From Janthinobacterium sp. 1_2014MBL_MicDiv (GTDB lineage Bacteria; Pseudomonadota; Gammaproteobacteria; Burkholderiales; Burkholderiaceae_D): a stretch of 64,000 bases of DNA. The notes beneath the pieces were generated by a model that had not been told where the DNA came from, ran no database searches, and was given only the letters and a program-made list of their open reading frames with translations. A program made the position numbers and the translations under genes. The first letter of the stretch is position 1. Each line of letters starts with the position of its first letter. The DNA lies in contig NZ_CP011319.1 of NCBI RefSeq assembly GCF_001865675.1, forward strand, positions 310,001 through 374,000. Direction: 5' to 3'. Below are positions 8,240-16,585 of this stretch, piece after piece.

Positions 8240-8582
8240 CAATATCGACTGGGGCAGCTTTGACGTGTGGCTGGCCATCGCCGTGCTGACGGTGGCCACG
8301 GCCGCCACGCGCAGCACCTTCTGGCTGGTCGGCCACCACATCACCATCCCGCGCCGCGTGGGCGAGATGCTGCGCTATGCGCCGGCCTGCGCGCTGGCGG
8401 CCATCATCGCGCCCGACATGCTGATGGAGGGGCAGCAGGTGCATCTGGAATTGTCCAATTTGAAACTCTTGTCGGGTATTGCCGCCACGATCTTTTTTGT
8501 GATTCGGCGCAATATGTTGCAAACCATCGTGTTTGGCATGCTGGTTTTCACGGGCTTGCGACTGTTGCACGTTTTTCAGTAA
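8232..8582 (+). CDS. azlD: AzlD-family transporter subunit
   Basis: A 116-residue protein with about four membrane helices (residues 9-30, 44-62, 74-92, 96-113). The motif RSTFWLVGHHITIPRRVGEMLRYAPACALAAIIAPDML is characteristic of AzlD. It is the small partner of the AzlC protein directly upstream, with which it overlaps, and together they should form an amino acid exporter in the inner membrane. Pgk follows after 77 bp. Confidence 0.88.
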   Translation: MFDNIDWGSFDVWLAIAVLTVATAATRSTFWLVGHHITIPRRVGEMLRYAPACALAAIIAPDMLMEGQQVHLELSNLKLLSGIAATIFFVIRRNMLQTIVFGMLVFTGLRLLHVFQ

Positions 8583-8659
8583 AGCAGGACAAATCGGCGA
8601 TTTGGTCTGGTCATTGCGGTAAAATAGCGCACTTCCTTCCACTCGTCATCTGGATCGCC

Positions 8660-9871
8660 ATGTCAGCTGTTCTCAACTTCATCCGTCTGCAAGATTTGAT
8701 CGACCAAAATGCACTGCAAGGCAAGCGCGTGTTTATCCGCGCCGACCTGAACGTCCCGCAAGATGACAGTGGCAAGATCACCGAAGATACGCGCATCCGC
8801 GCCTCGGTGCCGGCCATCCGCGCCGCGCTGGACGCTGGCGCCGCCGTGATGGTGACGTCGCACCTGGGCCGTCCGACGGAAGGCGAGTTTAAGCCGGCCG
8901 ACAGCCTGGCGCCCGTGGCCGCCCGCCTGTCCGAGCTGCTGGGCCAAGGAGTTGCATTGAAGCAAAATTGGATCGATGGCGCCGGCCTGGAGTCCTTGGC
9001 TGCCGGGCAAGTGGTCTTGCTGGAAAACGTGCGCGTGAACAAGGGCGAAAAGAAAAACAGCGATGAGCTGGCGCAAAAAATGGCCAAGCTGTGCGATATC
9101 TACGTCAATGACGCGTTCGGCACGGCCCACCGCGCGGAAGCGTCCACGCACGGCATCGCCAAGTTCGCGCCTGTCGCCTGCGCCGGCCCGCTGCTGGCGG
9201 CCGAACTCGATGCGCTGGGGAAAGCGTTGCACGCGCCGGCCCGCCCCTTGCTGGCGATTGTTGCTGGTTCGAAAGTGTCGAGCAAGCTGACCATCCTGAA
9301 AGCCCTGTCCGACAAGGTCGATAACCTGATCGTCGGCGGCGGCATCGCCAACACCTTCATGAAGGCCGTTGGCTTGAACGTCGGCAAGTCGCTGGTGGAA
9401 GCGGAACTCGTCGAGGAAGCCCGTGCCATCATCGACATCATGGCCAAGCGCGGCGCGCAAGTGCCGATTCCCGTCGATGTCGTGTGCGCCAAGGAGTTCT
9501 CGCCAACGGCCGCCGCCACCGTCAAGGACGTGGCCGATGTGGCCGACGACGACATGATCCTCGATATCGGCCCGAAAACGGCTGCCCTGCTGGCGCAGCA
9601 GATCGCCGCCGCCGGCACCATCGTGTGGAACGGCCCCGTCGGCGTGTTCGAATTCGACCAGTTCGGCAACGGCACCAAAACCCTGGCGCTGGCCATTGCC
9701 GAATCGAAAGCATTCTCGATCGCCGGCGGTGGCGACACCCTGGCGGCGATTGCCAAATACGACATTACCGATCAAATCAGCTATATCTCGACGGGCGGCG
9801 GCGCCTTCCTGGAATTCCTGGAAGGTAAGACTTTGCCCGCCGTGGAAATTCTGATGCAGCGCGCTGCGTAA
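8660..9871 (+). CDS. pgk: Phosphoglycerate kinase
   Basis: A 403-residue glycolytic enzyme that transfers a phosphate from 1,3-bisphosphoglycerate to ADP. Clear signatures are RVFIRADLNVPQ near the N terminus, VMVTSHLGRP, NDAFGTAHRAEAST, GSKVSSKLTIL, the nucleotide site GPVGVFEFDQFGNGT and the closing SIAGGGDTLAAI and STGGGAFLEFLEG. Length is normal. The start at 8660 gives MSAVLNFIRLQDL; upstream in-frame sequence overlaps azlD and is rejected. It opens the pgk-pyk-fba glycolysis block but is separated from pyk by a terminator. Confidence 0.98.
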   Translation: MSAVLNFIRLQDLIDQNALQGKRVFIRADLNVPQDDSGKITEDTRIRASVPAIRAALDAGAAVMVTSHLGRPTEGEFKPADSLAPVAARLSELLGQGVALKQNWIDGAGLESLAAGQVVLLENVRVNKGEKKNSDELAQKMAKLCDIYVNDAFGTAHRAEASTHGIAKFAPVACAGPLLAAELDALGKALHAPARPLLAIVAGSKVSSKLTILKALSDKVDNLIVGGGIANTFMKAVGLNVGKSLVEAELVEEARAIIDIMAKRGAQVPIPVDVVCAKEFSPTAAATVKDVADVADDDMILDIGPKTAALLAQQIAAAGTIVWNGPVGVFEFDQFGNGTKTLALAIAESKAFSIAGGGDTLAAIAKYDITDQISYISTGGGAFLEFLEGKTLPAVEILMQRAA

Positions 9872-9897
9872 GACGCAGCAGTTAGCCGTTCAGTACC

Positions 9898-9923
9898 AAG
9901 CGCAGCCTGACCGCTGCGCTTTT
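9898..9923 (+). terminator. Rho-independent terminator after pgk
   Basis: AAGCGCAGC, a six-base loop CTGACC, then GCTGCGC and a run of four T. The T-run is short, so read-through into pyk is possible. Confidence 0.75.
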
Positions 9924-9984
9924 ACCTTGCCGGATGTAACATCAAACCGGCCTTGATCACCTTCGCTCGCGCACAAGGAATCCT

Positions 9985-11439
9985 ATGCCACGTGGTACAA
10001 AAATCGTAGCAACAATCGGCCCCGCCTCCACCGACTTCGACATCCTGGTGAAGATGATACGGGCGGGCGTCGACGTGGTGCGTTTGAATTTTTCCCACGG
10101 CAAGGCGCAGGACCATATCGACCGCGCGGCGCTGGTGCGGCTGGCGGCGGCCGAGTGCGGCCGCGAAGTGGCCATCATGGCCGACATGCAAGGGCCGAAG
10201 ATTCGTGTCGGCAAGTTTGAAAACACGCGCATCGCGCTCGAGCCGGGCGAACGCTTCATCCTCGACGCCAAGTGGGGCGAGAATGGCGAGCTGGGCAACC
10301 AGGAACGCGTGGGCCTCGATTACAAGGCCCTGCCGCGCGACCTGCACAAGGGCGACGTGCTGCTGCTGAACGACGGCCTCATCGTGCTGATCGTCGAGCG
10401 CATCCACGGCAGCGAAATCCACACCACCGTGAAAATCGGCGGCGAGCTGTCGAACAACAAGGGCATCAACCGCCAGGGCGGCGGCCTGTCCGCGCCGGCC
10501 CTGACGGCGAAGGATATGGAAGATATCAAGACGGCCATGAGTTTCCAGGCCGACTATCTGGCCATTTCCTTCCCGAAATGCGCGACCGATATGGAAATGG
10601 CGCGCCAGCTGGCCAATATCGCGGGCGAACCGTACCACCACAAGCCGATGATGATCGCCAAGATCGAGCGCGCGGAAGCCATTCCTGCGCTGCAGGAAAT
10701 CCTCGACGCGTCCGACGGCATCATGGTGGCGCGCGGCGACCTGGCGGTCGAGGTGGGCAACGCGGCCGTGCCGGCCCTGCAAAAGCGCATGATCAAGATG
10801 GCGCGCGCCTCGAACAAGCTGGCGATCACGGCCACGCAGATGATGGAATCGATGATCGTCAACGCCGTGCCGACGCGCGCCGAAGTGTCGGACGTGGCCA
10901 ATGCCGTGCTCGACGGCACGGATGCCGTGATGACGTCGGCCGAGACGGCCTCGGGCAAGTACCCGATCGAGACGGTGGAAATGATGGCCGCCATCTGCAT
11001 CGAGGCGGAACAGTCCGAATACAACAAGCTCGATGCCGATTTCCTCAACGTCACGTTTACCCGCATCGACCAGTCGATCGCGTATGGCGCCCTGTTTACG
11101 GCCCACCATTTGCGCGTGAAAGCCATCGTGGCCCTGACGGAATCCGGTTCCACGGCCTTGTGGATGAGCCGCCACAGCATCGACACGCCGATCTACGCGC
11201 TCACGCCCAGCGTCACAACTTTGCGCAAAGCGGCGCTGTACCGCAATGTACGGGCGTATCATCTGATGCAGAACGCCCCCAGCGCGCAGGTGCTGAAGCA
11301 GGCGGAAGAGCTGTTGGTGGCGCAGGGCATCGTGCGCAAGGGCGACATGATCGTCGTGACCTGGGGCGAGCCCATGGGGCAGGTGGGCGGTACCAACGCG
11401 CTTAAAATCGTCAAGGTCGGCGAGTTTGACCTGACGTAA
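9985..11439 (+). CDS. pyk: Pyruvate kinase
   Basis: A 484-residue enzyme making pyruvate and ATP from phosphoenolpyruvate. Signatures are TKIVATIGPAS at the N terminus, VRLNFSHG, MADMQGPKIRVGKF, the catalytic block KIERAEAIPALQEI, IMVARGDLAVEVG, and TATQMMESMI with the ASGKYP segment. The C-terminal regulatory domain is present. Length is typical of the 480-residue type II-like enzymes. It lies between pgk and fba. A GC-rich nested hairpin (11447-11478) without a T-run sits between its stop and fba, so the two may share a transcript. Confidence 0.97.
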   Translation: MPRGTKIVATIGPASTDFDILVKMIRAGVDVVRLNFSHGKAQDHIDRAALVRLAAAECGREVAIMADMQGPKIRVGKFENTRIALEPGERFILDAKWGENGELGNQERVGLDYKALPRDLHKGDVLLLNDGLIVLIVERIHGSEIHTTVKIGGELSNNKGINRQGGGLSAPALTAKDMEDIKTAMSFQADYLAISFPKCATDMEMARQLANIAGEPYHHKPMMIAKIERAEAIPALQEILDASDGIMVARGDLAVEVGNAAVPALQKRMIKMARASNKLAITATQMMESMIVNAVPTRAEVSDVANAVLDGTDAVMTSAETASGKYPIETVEMMAAICIEAEQSEYNKLDADFLNVTFTRIDQSIAYGALFTAHHLRVKAIVALTESGSTALWMSRHSIDTPIYALTPSVTTLRKAALYRNVRAYHLMQNAPSAQVLKQAEELLVAQGIVRKGDMIVVTWGEPMGQVGGTNALKIVKVGEFDLT

Positions 11440-11511
11440 GCATTCAGGCGCCGGCGCGGTGATCGACCGCGAAGCGCCGCAACGGTTTCTATTGTTATCT
11501 GGAGTATTACC

Positions 11512-12576
11512 ATGTCTCTCGTATCCATGCGTCAACTGCTGGACCATGCCGCCGAAAACGGCTATGGCATTCCTGCTTTCAACGTCAATAACCTGGAGCA
11601 AGTGCAAGCCATCATGGCCGCCGCCGATGCCCTGAACTCGCCGGTGATCATGCAGGCGTCCGCCGGCGCCCGCAAATACGCGGGCGAAGCCTTCCTGCGC
11701 CACCTGATCGACGCGGCCGTCGAAGCGTACCCGCACATTCCCGTCGTCATGCACCAGGATCACGGCCAGTCGCCGGCCGTCTGCATGGCCGCCATCCGCT
11801 CGGGCTTCACGTCCGTGATGATGGACGGTTCGCTGGAAGCGGACGGCAAGTCGGTGGCTTCCTACGAATACAACGTGGAAGTGTCGCGCGAAGTGGTGAA
11901 GTTCTCGCACGCCATCGGCGTGACGGTGGAAGCGGAACTGGGCGTGCTCGGTTCGCTGGAAACCATGAAGGGCGACAAGGAAGACGGCCACGGCGCCGAC
12001 GGCACCATGACCCGCGAGCAACTGCTGACGGACGTGGCGCAAGCTGCCGACTTCGTGCAGCGCACCCAGTGCGACGCGCTGGCCATCGCCATCGGCACCT
12101 CGCACGGCGCCTACAAGTTTACGCGCAAGCCGACGGGCGACATCCTGGCCATCGACCGCATCAAGGAAATCCACGCGCGCATCCCGAACACCCACCTGGT
12201 GATGCACGGCTCGTCGTCGGTGCCGCAGGAATTGCTGGCCATCATCCGCGAATTCGGCGGTGACATGAAGGAAACCTACGGCGTGCCGGTGGAAGAAATC
12301 CAGGAAGGCATCCGTCACGGCGTGCGCAAGATCAACATCGACACCGACATCCGCCTGGCGATGACGGCCGCGATCCGCAAATACCTGTTTGAAAATCCAT
12401 CGAAATTCGACCCGCGCGACTTCCTGAAGCCGGCCCGCACCGCTGCCGAGCAGATCGTGCGCGCCCGCATGCAGGCGTTCGGCTGCGAAGGCCAGGCGTC
12501 GAAAATCAAGGTCATCACGATGGAAAAAATGGCCGAGCGCTACAAGGCCGGCGAGCTGTCGCAAATTGTGAAGTAA
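11512..12576 (+). CDS. fba: Class II fructose-bisphosphate aldolase
   Basis: A 354-residue zinc-dependent aldolase that cleaves fructose 1,6-bisphosphate. The zinc and substrate motifs are visible: VVMHQDHGQSPAVCMAAI, VEAELGVLG, IGTSHGAYKF and LVMHGSSSVP, with the later KINIDTDIRLA. The length and the CBB-type sequence style are normal for betaproteobacteria. A Shine-Dalgarno sequence (TGGAG) precedes the ATG by 8 bp. It ends the glycolytic block and is followed by two tandem hairpins and the purine genes. Confidence 0.97.
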   Translation: MSLVSMRQLLDHAAENGYGIPAFNVNNLEQVQAIMAAADALNSPVIMQASAGARKYAGEAFLRHLIDAAVEAYPHIPVVMHQDHGQSPAVCMAAIRSGFTSVMMDGSLEADGKSVASYEYNVEVSREVVKFSHAIGVTVEAELGVLGSLETMKGDKEDGHGADGTMTREQLLTDVAQAADFVQRTQCDALAIAIGTSHGAYKFTRKPTGDILAIDRIKEIHARIPNTHLVMHGSSSVPQELLAIIREFGGDMKETYGVPVEEIQEGIRHGVRKINIDTDIRLAMTAAIRKYLFENPSKFDPRDFLKPARTAAEQIVRARMQAFGCEGQASKIKVITMEKMAERYKAGELSQIVK

Positions 12577-12590
12577 AATTCTGTCTGGAA

Positions 12591-12635
12591 CGGGCAGCAG
12601 GCATACGCAGATAGCGTATCCTGGTGCCCGATTTT
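12591..12635 (+). terminator. Long stem-loop after fba, probable terminator
   Basis: Arms CGGGCA and TGCCCG enclose a second matching stem, CAGG(C)ATACGC with GCGTATCCTG, closed on the loop AGATA. The 40-nt hairpin (12591-12630) is followed by ATTTTCT. Stem quality is high while the T-run is modest. Confidence 0.65.
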
Positions 12636-12639
12636 CTCG

Positions 12640-12672
12640 ACCGGCGGGCGTCCCCTGCCTGCCGGTTTCGTT
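12640..12672 (+). terminator. Second stem-loop in the fba-purC gap
   Basis: A ten-pair stem, ACCGGCGGGC with GCCTGCCGGT (one G-T pair), closes on a seven-base loop and is followed by TTCGTTT. It stands 29 bp before the purC start. It may be a back-up terminator or part of the purC leader. Confidence 0.45.
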
Positions 12673-12694
12673 TCATCACATCATTCCCTCCGCT

Positions 12695-13588
12695 ATGAAC
12701 AGCCTCTATCAGACTTCCATCCAATCCCTGCCACTGCTGGGCCACGGCAAGGTCCGCGACAACTATGCCGTCGGCGACGACAAGATCCTGATCGTCACCA
12801 CCGACCGCCTGTCGGCCTTCGATGTCGTCATGAACGAACCGATTCCCGGCAAGGGCAAGGTCCTCAACCAGATGAGCGACTTCTGGTTCGAGAAACTGGG
12901 CCACATCGTGCCGAATCACTTGACCGGCGTGGCGCCGGAGTCCGTGGTGGCGCCCGAGGAAGTGGAGCAGGTGCGGGGCCGCGCCGTCGTCGCCAAGCGT
13001 TTGAAGCCCATCATGGTCGAGGCGGTCGTGCGCGGCTACATCATCGGTTCGGGCTGGAAGGATTACCAGGATACGGGCAGCATCTGCGGCATCGCGCTGC
13101 CAGCCGGCCTGCAACAGGCGCAAAAGCTGCCGGAACCGATCTTCACGCCGGCCGCCAAGGCCGAGCTGGGCGAGCATGATGAAAACATCAGCTTTGCGGA
13201 CATGGAACAGCGCATCGGCGCGGAACTGGCCGCCAAGATGCGCGACGTGGCCATTGCCCTGTACAAGGCCGCCGCCGACTACGCCGCCACGCGCGGCATC
13301 ATCATCGCCGACACCAAGTTCGAATTCGGCCTGGACGACAATGGCGTCATGCATCTGATGGATGAAGTGCTGACGGCCGATTCGTCGCGCTTCTGGCCGG
13401 CGGATTCGTACCAGCCTGGCATCTCGCCACCGTCGTTCGACAAGCAATTCGTGCGCGACTACCTGGAAACCTTGACGTGGGGCAAAACCGCACCGGCGCC
13501 TGCGCTGCCGGCCGACGTCATCGAAAAAACCCAGGCCAAGTATTTCGAAGCCATCGAACGCCTGACGGGCGAGAAGCTGAAGGCCTGA
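12695..13588 (+). CDS. purC: SAICAR synthase
   Basis: A 297-residue enzyme of purine synthesis that joins aspartate to CAIR to make SAICAR. Signatures are GHGKVRDNYAVGDDKILIVTTDRLSAFD, MNEPIPGKGKVLNQMS, AVVRGYIIGSGWKDYQ and DTKFEFGLD, with LMDEVLTADSSRFWP. The length matches the longer (about 295) eukaryote-like bacterial form. purE follows after one base, so purC, purE and purK form one operon. Confidence 0.97.
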   Translation: MNSLYQTSIQSLPLLGHGKVRDNYAVGDDKILIVTTDRLSAFDVVMNEPIPGKGKVLNQMSDFWFEKLGHIVPNHLTGVAPESVVAPEEVEQVRGRAVVAKRLKPIMVEAVVRGYIIGSGWKDYQDTGSICGIALPAGLQQAQKLPEPIFTPAAKAELGEHDENISFADMEQRIGAELAAKMRDVAIALYKAAADYAATRGIIIADTKFEFGLDDNGVMHLMDEVLTADSSRFWPADSYQPGISPPSFDKQFVRDYLETLTWGKTAPAPALPADVIEKTQAKYFEAIERLTGEKLKA

Positions 13589-13589
13589 G

Positions 13590-14090
13590 ATGACTGAGCA
13601 GAATAAGCCGCTGGTCGGCGTCATCATGGGCTCGTCCTCGGACTGGGACGTGATGCAGAATGCAGTTTCCATCCTGAAACAGTTTGGCGTGCCATTCGAG
13701 GCGCAAGTCATTTCCGCGCACCGCATGCCCGACGAAATGTTTGCCTACGCGAAAAGCGCGCGCGCGCGCGGCTTGCGCGCCATCATCGCCGGCGCCGGCG
13801 GCGCGGCCCACCTGCCTGGCATGGTGGCCGCGATGACCATCGTGCCGGTGCTGGGCGTGCCCGTGCCGTCGAAATACCTGCGCGGCGAAGATTCCATGCT
13901 GTCGATCCTGCAAATGCCCAAGGGCGTGCCGGTGTCGACCTTCGCCATCGGCGAAGCGGGCGCGGCGAATGCGGCGCTGACGGCGGTGGCGATGCTTGCC
14001 GCCACCGACGACGCTCTGGCCGATCAGCTCGAGGCGTTCCGCGCCACGCAAACGGCCGCCGCCAAGGCCATGATATTGCCGCTAGACTAA
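13590..14090 (+). CDS. purE: N5-CAIR mutase
   Basis: A 166-residue class I PurE that moves the carboxyl group of N5-CAIR to carbon. The signature segments are VGVIMGSSSDWDVMQ, ISAHRMPDEMF and IAGAGGAAHLPGM, with the conserved VPVPSKYLRGEDSMLSILQMPKGVPV. It starts one base after the purC stop and is followed by purK after 15 bp, so the three are co-transcribed. Confidence 0.98.
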   Translation: MTEQNKPLVGVIMGSSSDWDVMQNAVSILKQFGVPFEAQVISAHRMPDEMFAYAKSARARGLRAIIAGAGGAAHLPGMVAAMTIVPVLGVPVPSKYLRGEDSMLSILQMPKGVPVSTFAIGEAGAANAALTAVAMLAATDDALADQLEAFRATQTAAAKAMILPLD

Positions 14091-14105
14091 TGTGCTTGAA
14101 AAATA

Positions 14106-15314
14106 ATGAATAGTAAATTGACTTTCCCATTGTTGCCCTCCGCCAATCCACCGGCGTGGCTGGGCGTGATGGGCGGCGGCCAGCTCGGCCGCATGTTTGC
14201 CCAGGCCGCCCAGAGCATGGGCTATCAGGTTGCAGTTCTTGAACCTGTGCTGGAGCCGGCCGCCAGCTGCCCTGCGGGGCAGGTGGCGCAGCGCCTGATC
14301 AACGCCGGCTACGACGACCTTGACGGCCTCGACGCCTTGGCCGCCCAGTGCCTGGCCGTCACCACGGAATTCGAAAACGTGCCGGCCGACAGCCTGTCGC
14401 GCCTGGCCGGCCACGTGTTCGTGGCGCCCAATGCGCACGGCGTGTCGGTAGCGCAAGACCGCATCGCCGAAAAGCGTTTCTTTGTCGACTGCGCGCAGAC
14501 ATCGGGCGTGCTGCCGGCGCCGCACATGGTCATCGCCACGCAGCTTGACATCGACGGCATAGTCGACGACTTGCTGCCGGGCATACTGAAAACCGTGCGC
14601 ATGGGCTATGACGGCAAGGGCCAGTACCGCGTGCGCACGCGCGACGAGGTGCGCGCCGCCTTTGCCGAAATGGGCCAGGTGACTTGCCTGTTGGAAAAAA
14701 TGCTGCCGCTGGCCTACGAAGTGTCGGTGCTGACGGCGCGCGGCGCGGATGGCCAGTCGGTCGTGTATCCGATCGCCGAAAACGTGCACCGCGACGGCGT
14801 GCTGTTTACCACCACCGTGCCGGGCCCGAACGTGTCCGCCGACAGCGCCGCCAGGGCGCAGCGGGCGGCGCAAGCCATGGTCGCCGAGCTCGGCTATGTT
14901 GGCGTGCTGTGCATCGAATTTTTTGTCTTGACCGACGGCAGCCTGGTGGTCAATGAAATGGCGCCGCGTCCGCATAACAGCGGCCACTACACGATGGATG
15001 CCTGCGTCACCAGCCAGTTCGCGCAACAGGTGCGGGCCATGGCGCGCTTGCCGCTGGGCGACGTGCGCCAGCATTCGCCGGCCGTGATGCTCAACATCCT
15101 CGGCGATGCCTGGTTTGCCGACGGCAGCGATGTCGCCTGCGAGCCGGCCTGGGAGCGCATCCTGGCCCTGCCGGGCGCCTGCCTGCACCTGTACGGCAAG
15201 GACGATCCGCGCCGTGGACGCAAGATGGGCCATCTGACCCTGGTGGCTGCCAGCCTGCCGGAAGCGCAGCAGCGCCTGCGCGACGCTTGCCTGATCCTGG
15301 GAATCGCGCCGTGA
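14106..15314 (+). CDS. purK: N5-CAIR synthase (ATP-grasp)
   Basis: A 402-residue ATP-grasp enzyme that carboxylates AIR with bicarbonate to give N5-CAIR, the substrate of PurE. Visible parts are the N-terminal GVMGGGQLGRMFAQAAQSMGY, the ATP-grasp block ILKTVRMGYDGKGQYRV and the metal-binding FVLTDGSLVVNEMAPRPHNSGHYT. Length is typical. Its stop overlaps the start of tsaC by four bases, so tsaC is translated from the same message. Confidence 0.97.
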   Translation: MNSKLTFPLLPSANPPAWLGVMGGGQLGRMFAQAAQSMGYQVAVLEPVLEPAASCPAGQVAQRLINAGYDDLDGLDALAAQCLAVTTEFENVPADSLSRLAGHVFVAPNAHGVSVAQDRIAEKRFFVDCAQTSGVLPAPHMVIATQLDIDGIVDDLLPGILKTVRMGYDGKGQYRVRTRDEVRAAFAEMGQVTCLLEKMLPLAYEVSVLTARGADGQSVVYPIAENVHRDGVLFTTTVPGPNVSADSAARAQRAAQAMVAELGYVGVLCIEFFVLTDGSLVVNEMAPRPHNSGHYTMDACVTSQFAQQVRAMARLPLGDVRQHSPAVMLNILGDAWFADGSDVACEPAWERILALPGACLHLYGKDDPRRGRKMGHLTLVAASLPEAQQRLRDACLILGIAP

Positions 15315-16345
15315 GCGTGCCCGAACAGGATCTGGACCAGGCCGCCATCGCGGCGGCGGCCGCCGTGCTGGAAGCGGGCGGTCTCGTCGCTTTCCCGACA
15401 GAAACCGTGTACGGCCTGGGCGCCGACGCGGAAAATCCGGCCGCCGTGGCGCGCATCTATGAAGCCAAGGGCCGTCCCTCCGACCACCCGGTGATCGTGC
15501 ACGTGGCGCCGGACGCCGATCTGGCGCACTGGTCCGATGATATCCCGCAAGAAGCGCAGCAACTGGTGGCCGCCTTCTGGCCCGGTCCGCTGACCCTGAT
15601 CCTCAAGCGCGCCGCGCACATTCCCGACGCCGTCTCCGGCGGCCAGGATACGGTGGGCTTGCGCTGTCCGTCGCACCCGGTGGCTATCGCATTGCTAGGC
15701 ACTTTCAAGGGCGGCAAGGGGGGGCTGGCGGCGCCGTCGGCGAACAAGTTCGGCAATGTCAGCCCGACCACGGCACAGCACGTGCGCGACGAATTCGATG
15801 CGGAACTGGACAGCGGCTTGCTGGGCGCGGTGCTCGATGGCGGGCAGAGCGACGTCGGCATCGAGTCGACCATCGTCGACCTGTCGCGCCTGGCCACGCA
15901 TGGCCCCGTGTTGTTGCGTCCTGGCCATATCAGCAGCGAGCAGATCGCTGCCGTCATTGGCCGCGCGCCGGCCATGGCCGATGCGGCCGCGCCGCGCGCA
16001 TCGGGCACGCTGGAATCGCATTACGCGCCACACACGCCTGTTGCGATGCAGCACAGCGATGAACTGGGCGAGACGCTGAACCGCTTGCTCAACGACGAGC
16101 GCCGCGTAGCCCTGATCCATTATTCGGACATGCCGCCGGCCAGCGCCAGCGTGCGCCTGGAAGCGGACCCGCACAGCTATGCGCATGCGCTGTACGCCTC
16201 GCTGCGCACGATGGATCAGGTTGGTGCCGAGCTGATCCTGGTGGAAGCGCCGCCGACCGGCCCCGAGTGGCTGGGCATCAATGACCGTTTGCGGCGTGCC
16301 GCGTTCGGCTCAAGTGGTATCTTGCAGCAATTTCTATCAGCCTGA
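15311..16345 (+). CDS. tsaC: L-threonylcarbamoyladenylate synthase, Sua5 type
   Basis: A 344-residue enzyme that makes threonylcarbamoyl-AMP for the t6A37 tRNA modification. Residues 1-205 form the YrdC domain (GGLVAFPTETVYGLGADA, KGRPSDHPVIVHV, WPGPLTLILKR, TVGLRCPSHPVA, PSANKFGNVSPTTA). The C-terminal part (about 230-344) is the extra Sua5 domain, so this is the long form. GTG at 15311 overlaps the purK stop; a second GTG at 15317 is possible. It is the last gene of the purC operon and ends at a good terminator. Confidence 0.93.
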   Translation: MSVPEQDLDQAAIAAAAAVLEAGGLVAFPTETVYGLGADAENPAAVARIYEAKGRPSDHPVIVHVAPDADLAHWSDDIPQEAQQLVAAFWPGPLTLILKRAAHIPDAVSGGQDTVGLRCPSHPVAIALLGTFKGGKGGLAAPSANKFGNVSPTTAQHVRDEFDAELDSGLLGAVLDGGQSDVGIESTIVDLSRLATHGPVLLRPGHISSEQIAAVIGRAPAMADAAAPRASGTLESHYAPHTPVAMQHSDELGETLNRLLNDERRVALIHYSDMPPASASVRLEADPHSYAHALYASLRTMDQVGAELILVEAPPTGPEWLGINDRLRRAAFGSSGILQQFLSA

Positions 16346-16346
16346 C

Positions 16347-16369
16347 AAAAGCCCCGCAAGGGGCTTTTT
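16347..16369 (+). terminator. Rho-independent terminator after tsaC
   Basis: AAAAGCCCC, loop GCAA, GGGGC and five T, two bases after the tsaC stop. Confidence 0.93.
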
Positions 16370-16472
16370 CTTGATGCAGCGCAATAGAGATGCTTGCCAC
16401 GAAACATCTTAAATCCTCCATAATCCAGGCATCCGTTCCACTGCGGCCGGGTGTCGCGCTGTTGTTATTTCG

Positions 16473-16500
16473 TTGATTTTTAAAACATATTTTCTATACA
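16473..16500 (+). promoter_or_regulatory. Possible sigma-70 promoter of the GDSL lipoprotein gene
   Basis: TTGATT (16473-16478) and TATACA (16495-16500) with 16 bp between them lie in an AT-rich patch, 86 bp before the start codon at 16586. Position and spacing fit a housekeeping promoter, but there is no experimental anchor. Confidence 0.45.
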
Positions 16501-16585
16501 AGCCTGAGGAACGATGGCATATTAGTTGGGTAGCGAATAGCACGCCCGTTCGTTTAGAAACCAGAAAAAAGACCGAGGAGACAAA

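Noticed and set aside
9922..12564. An 880-residue minus-strand frame opposite pyk and fba
   Set aside because: It is a shadow of two certain glycolytic genes, with no family motif and a skewed composition.
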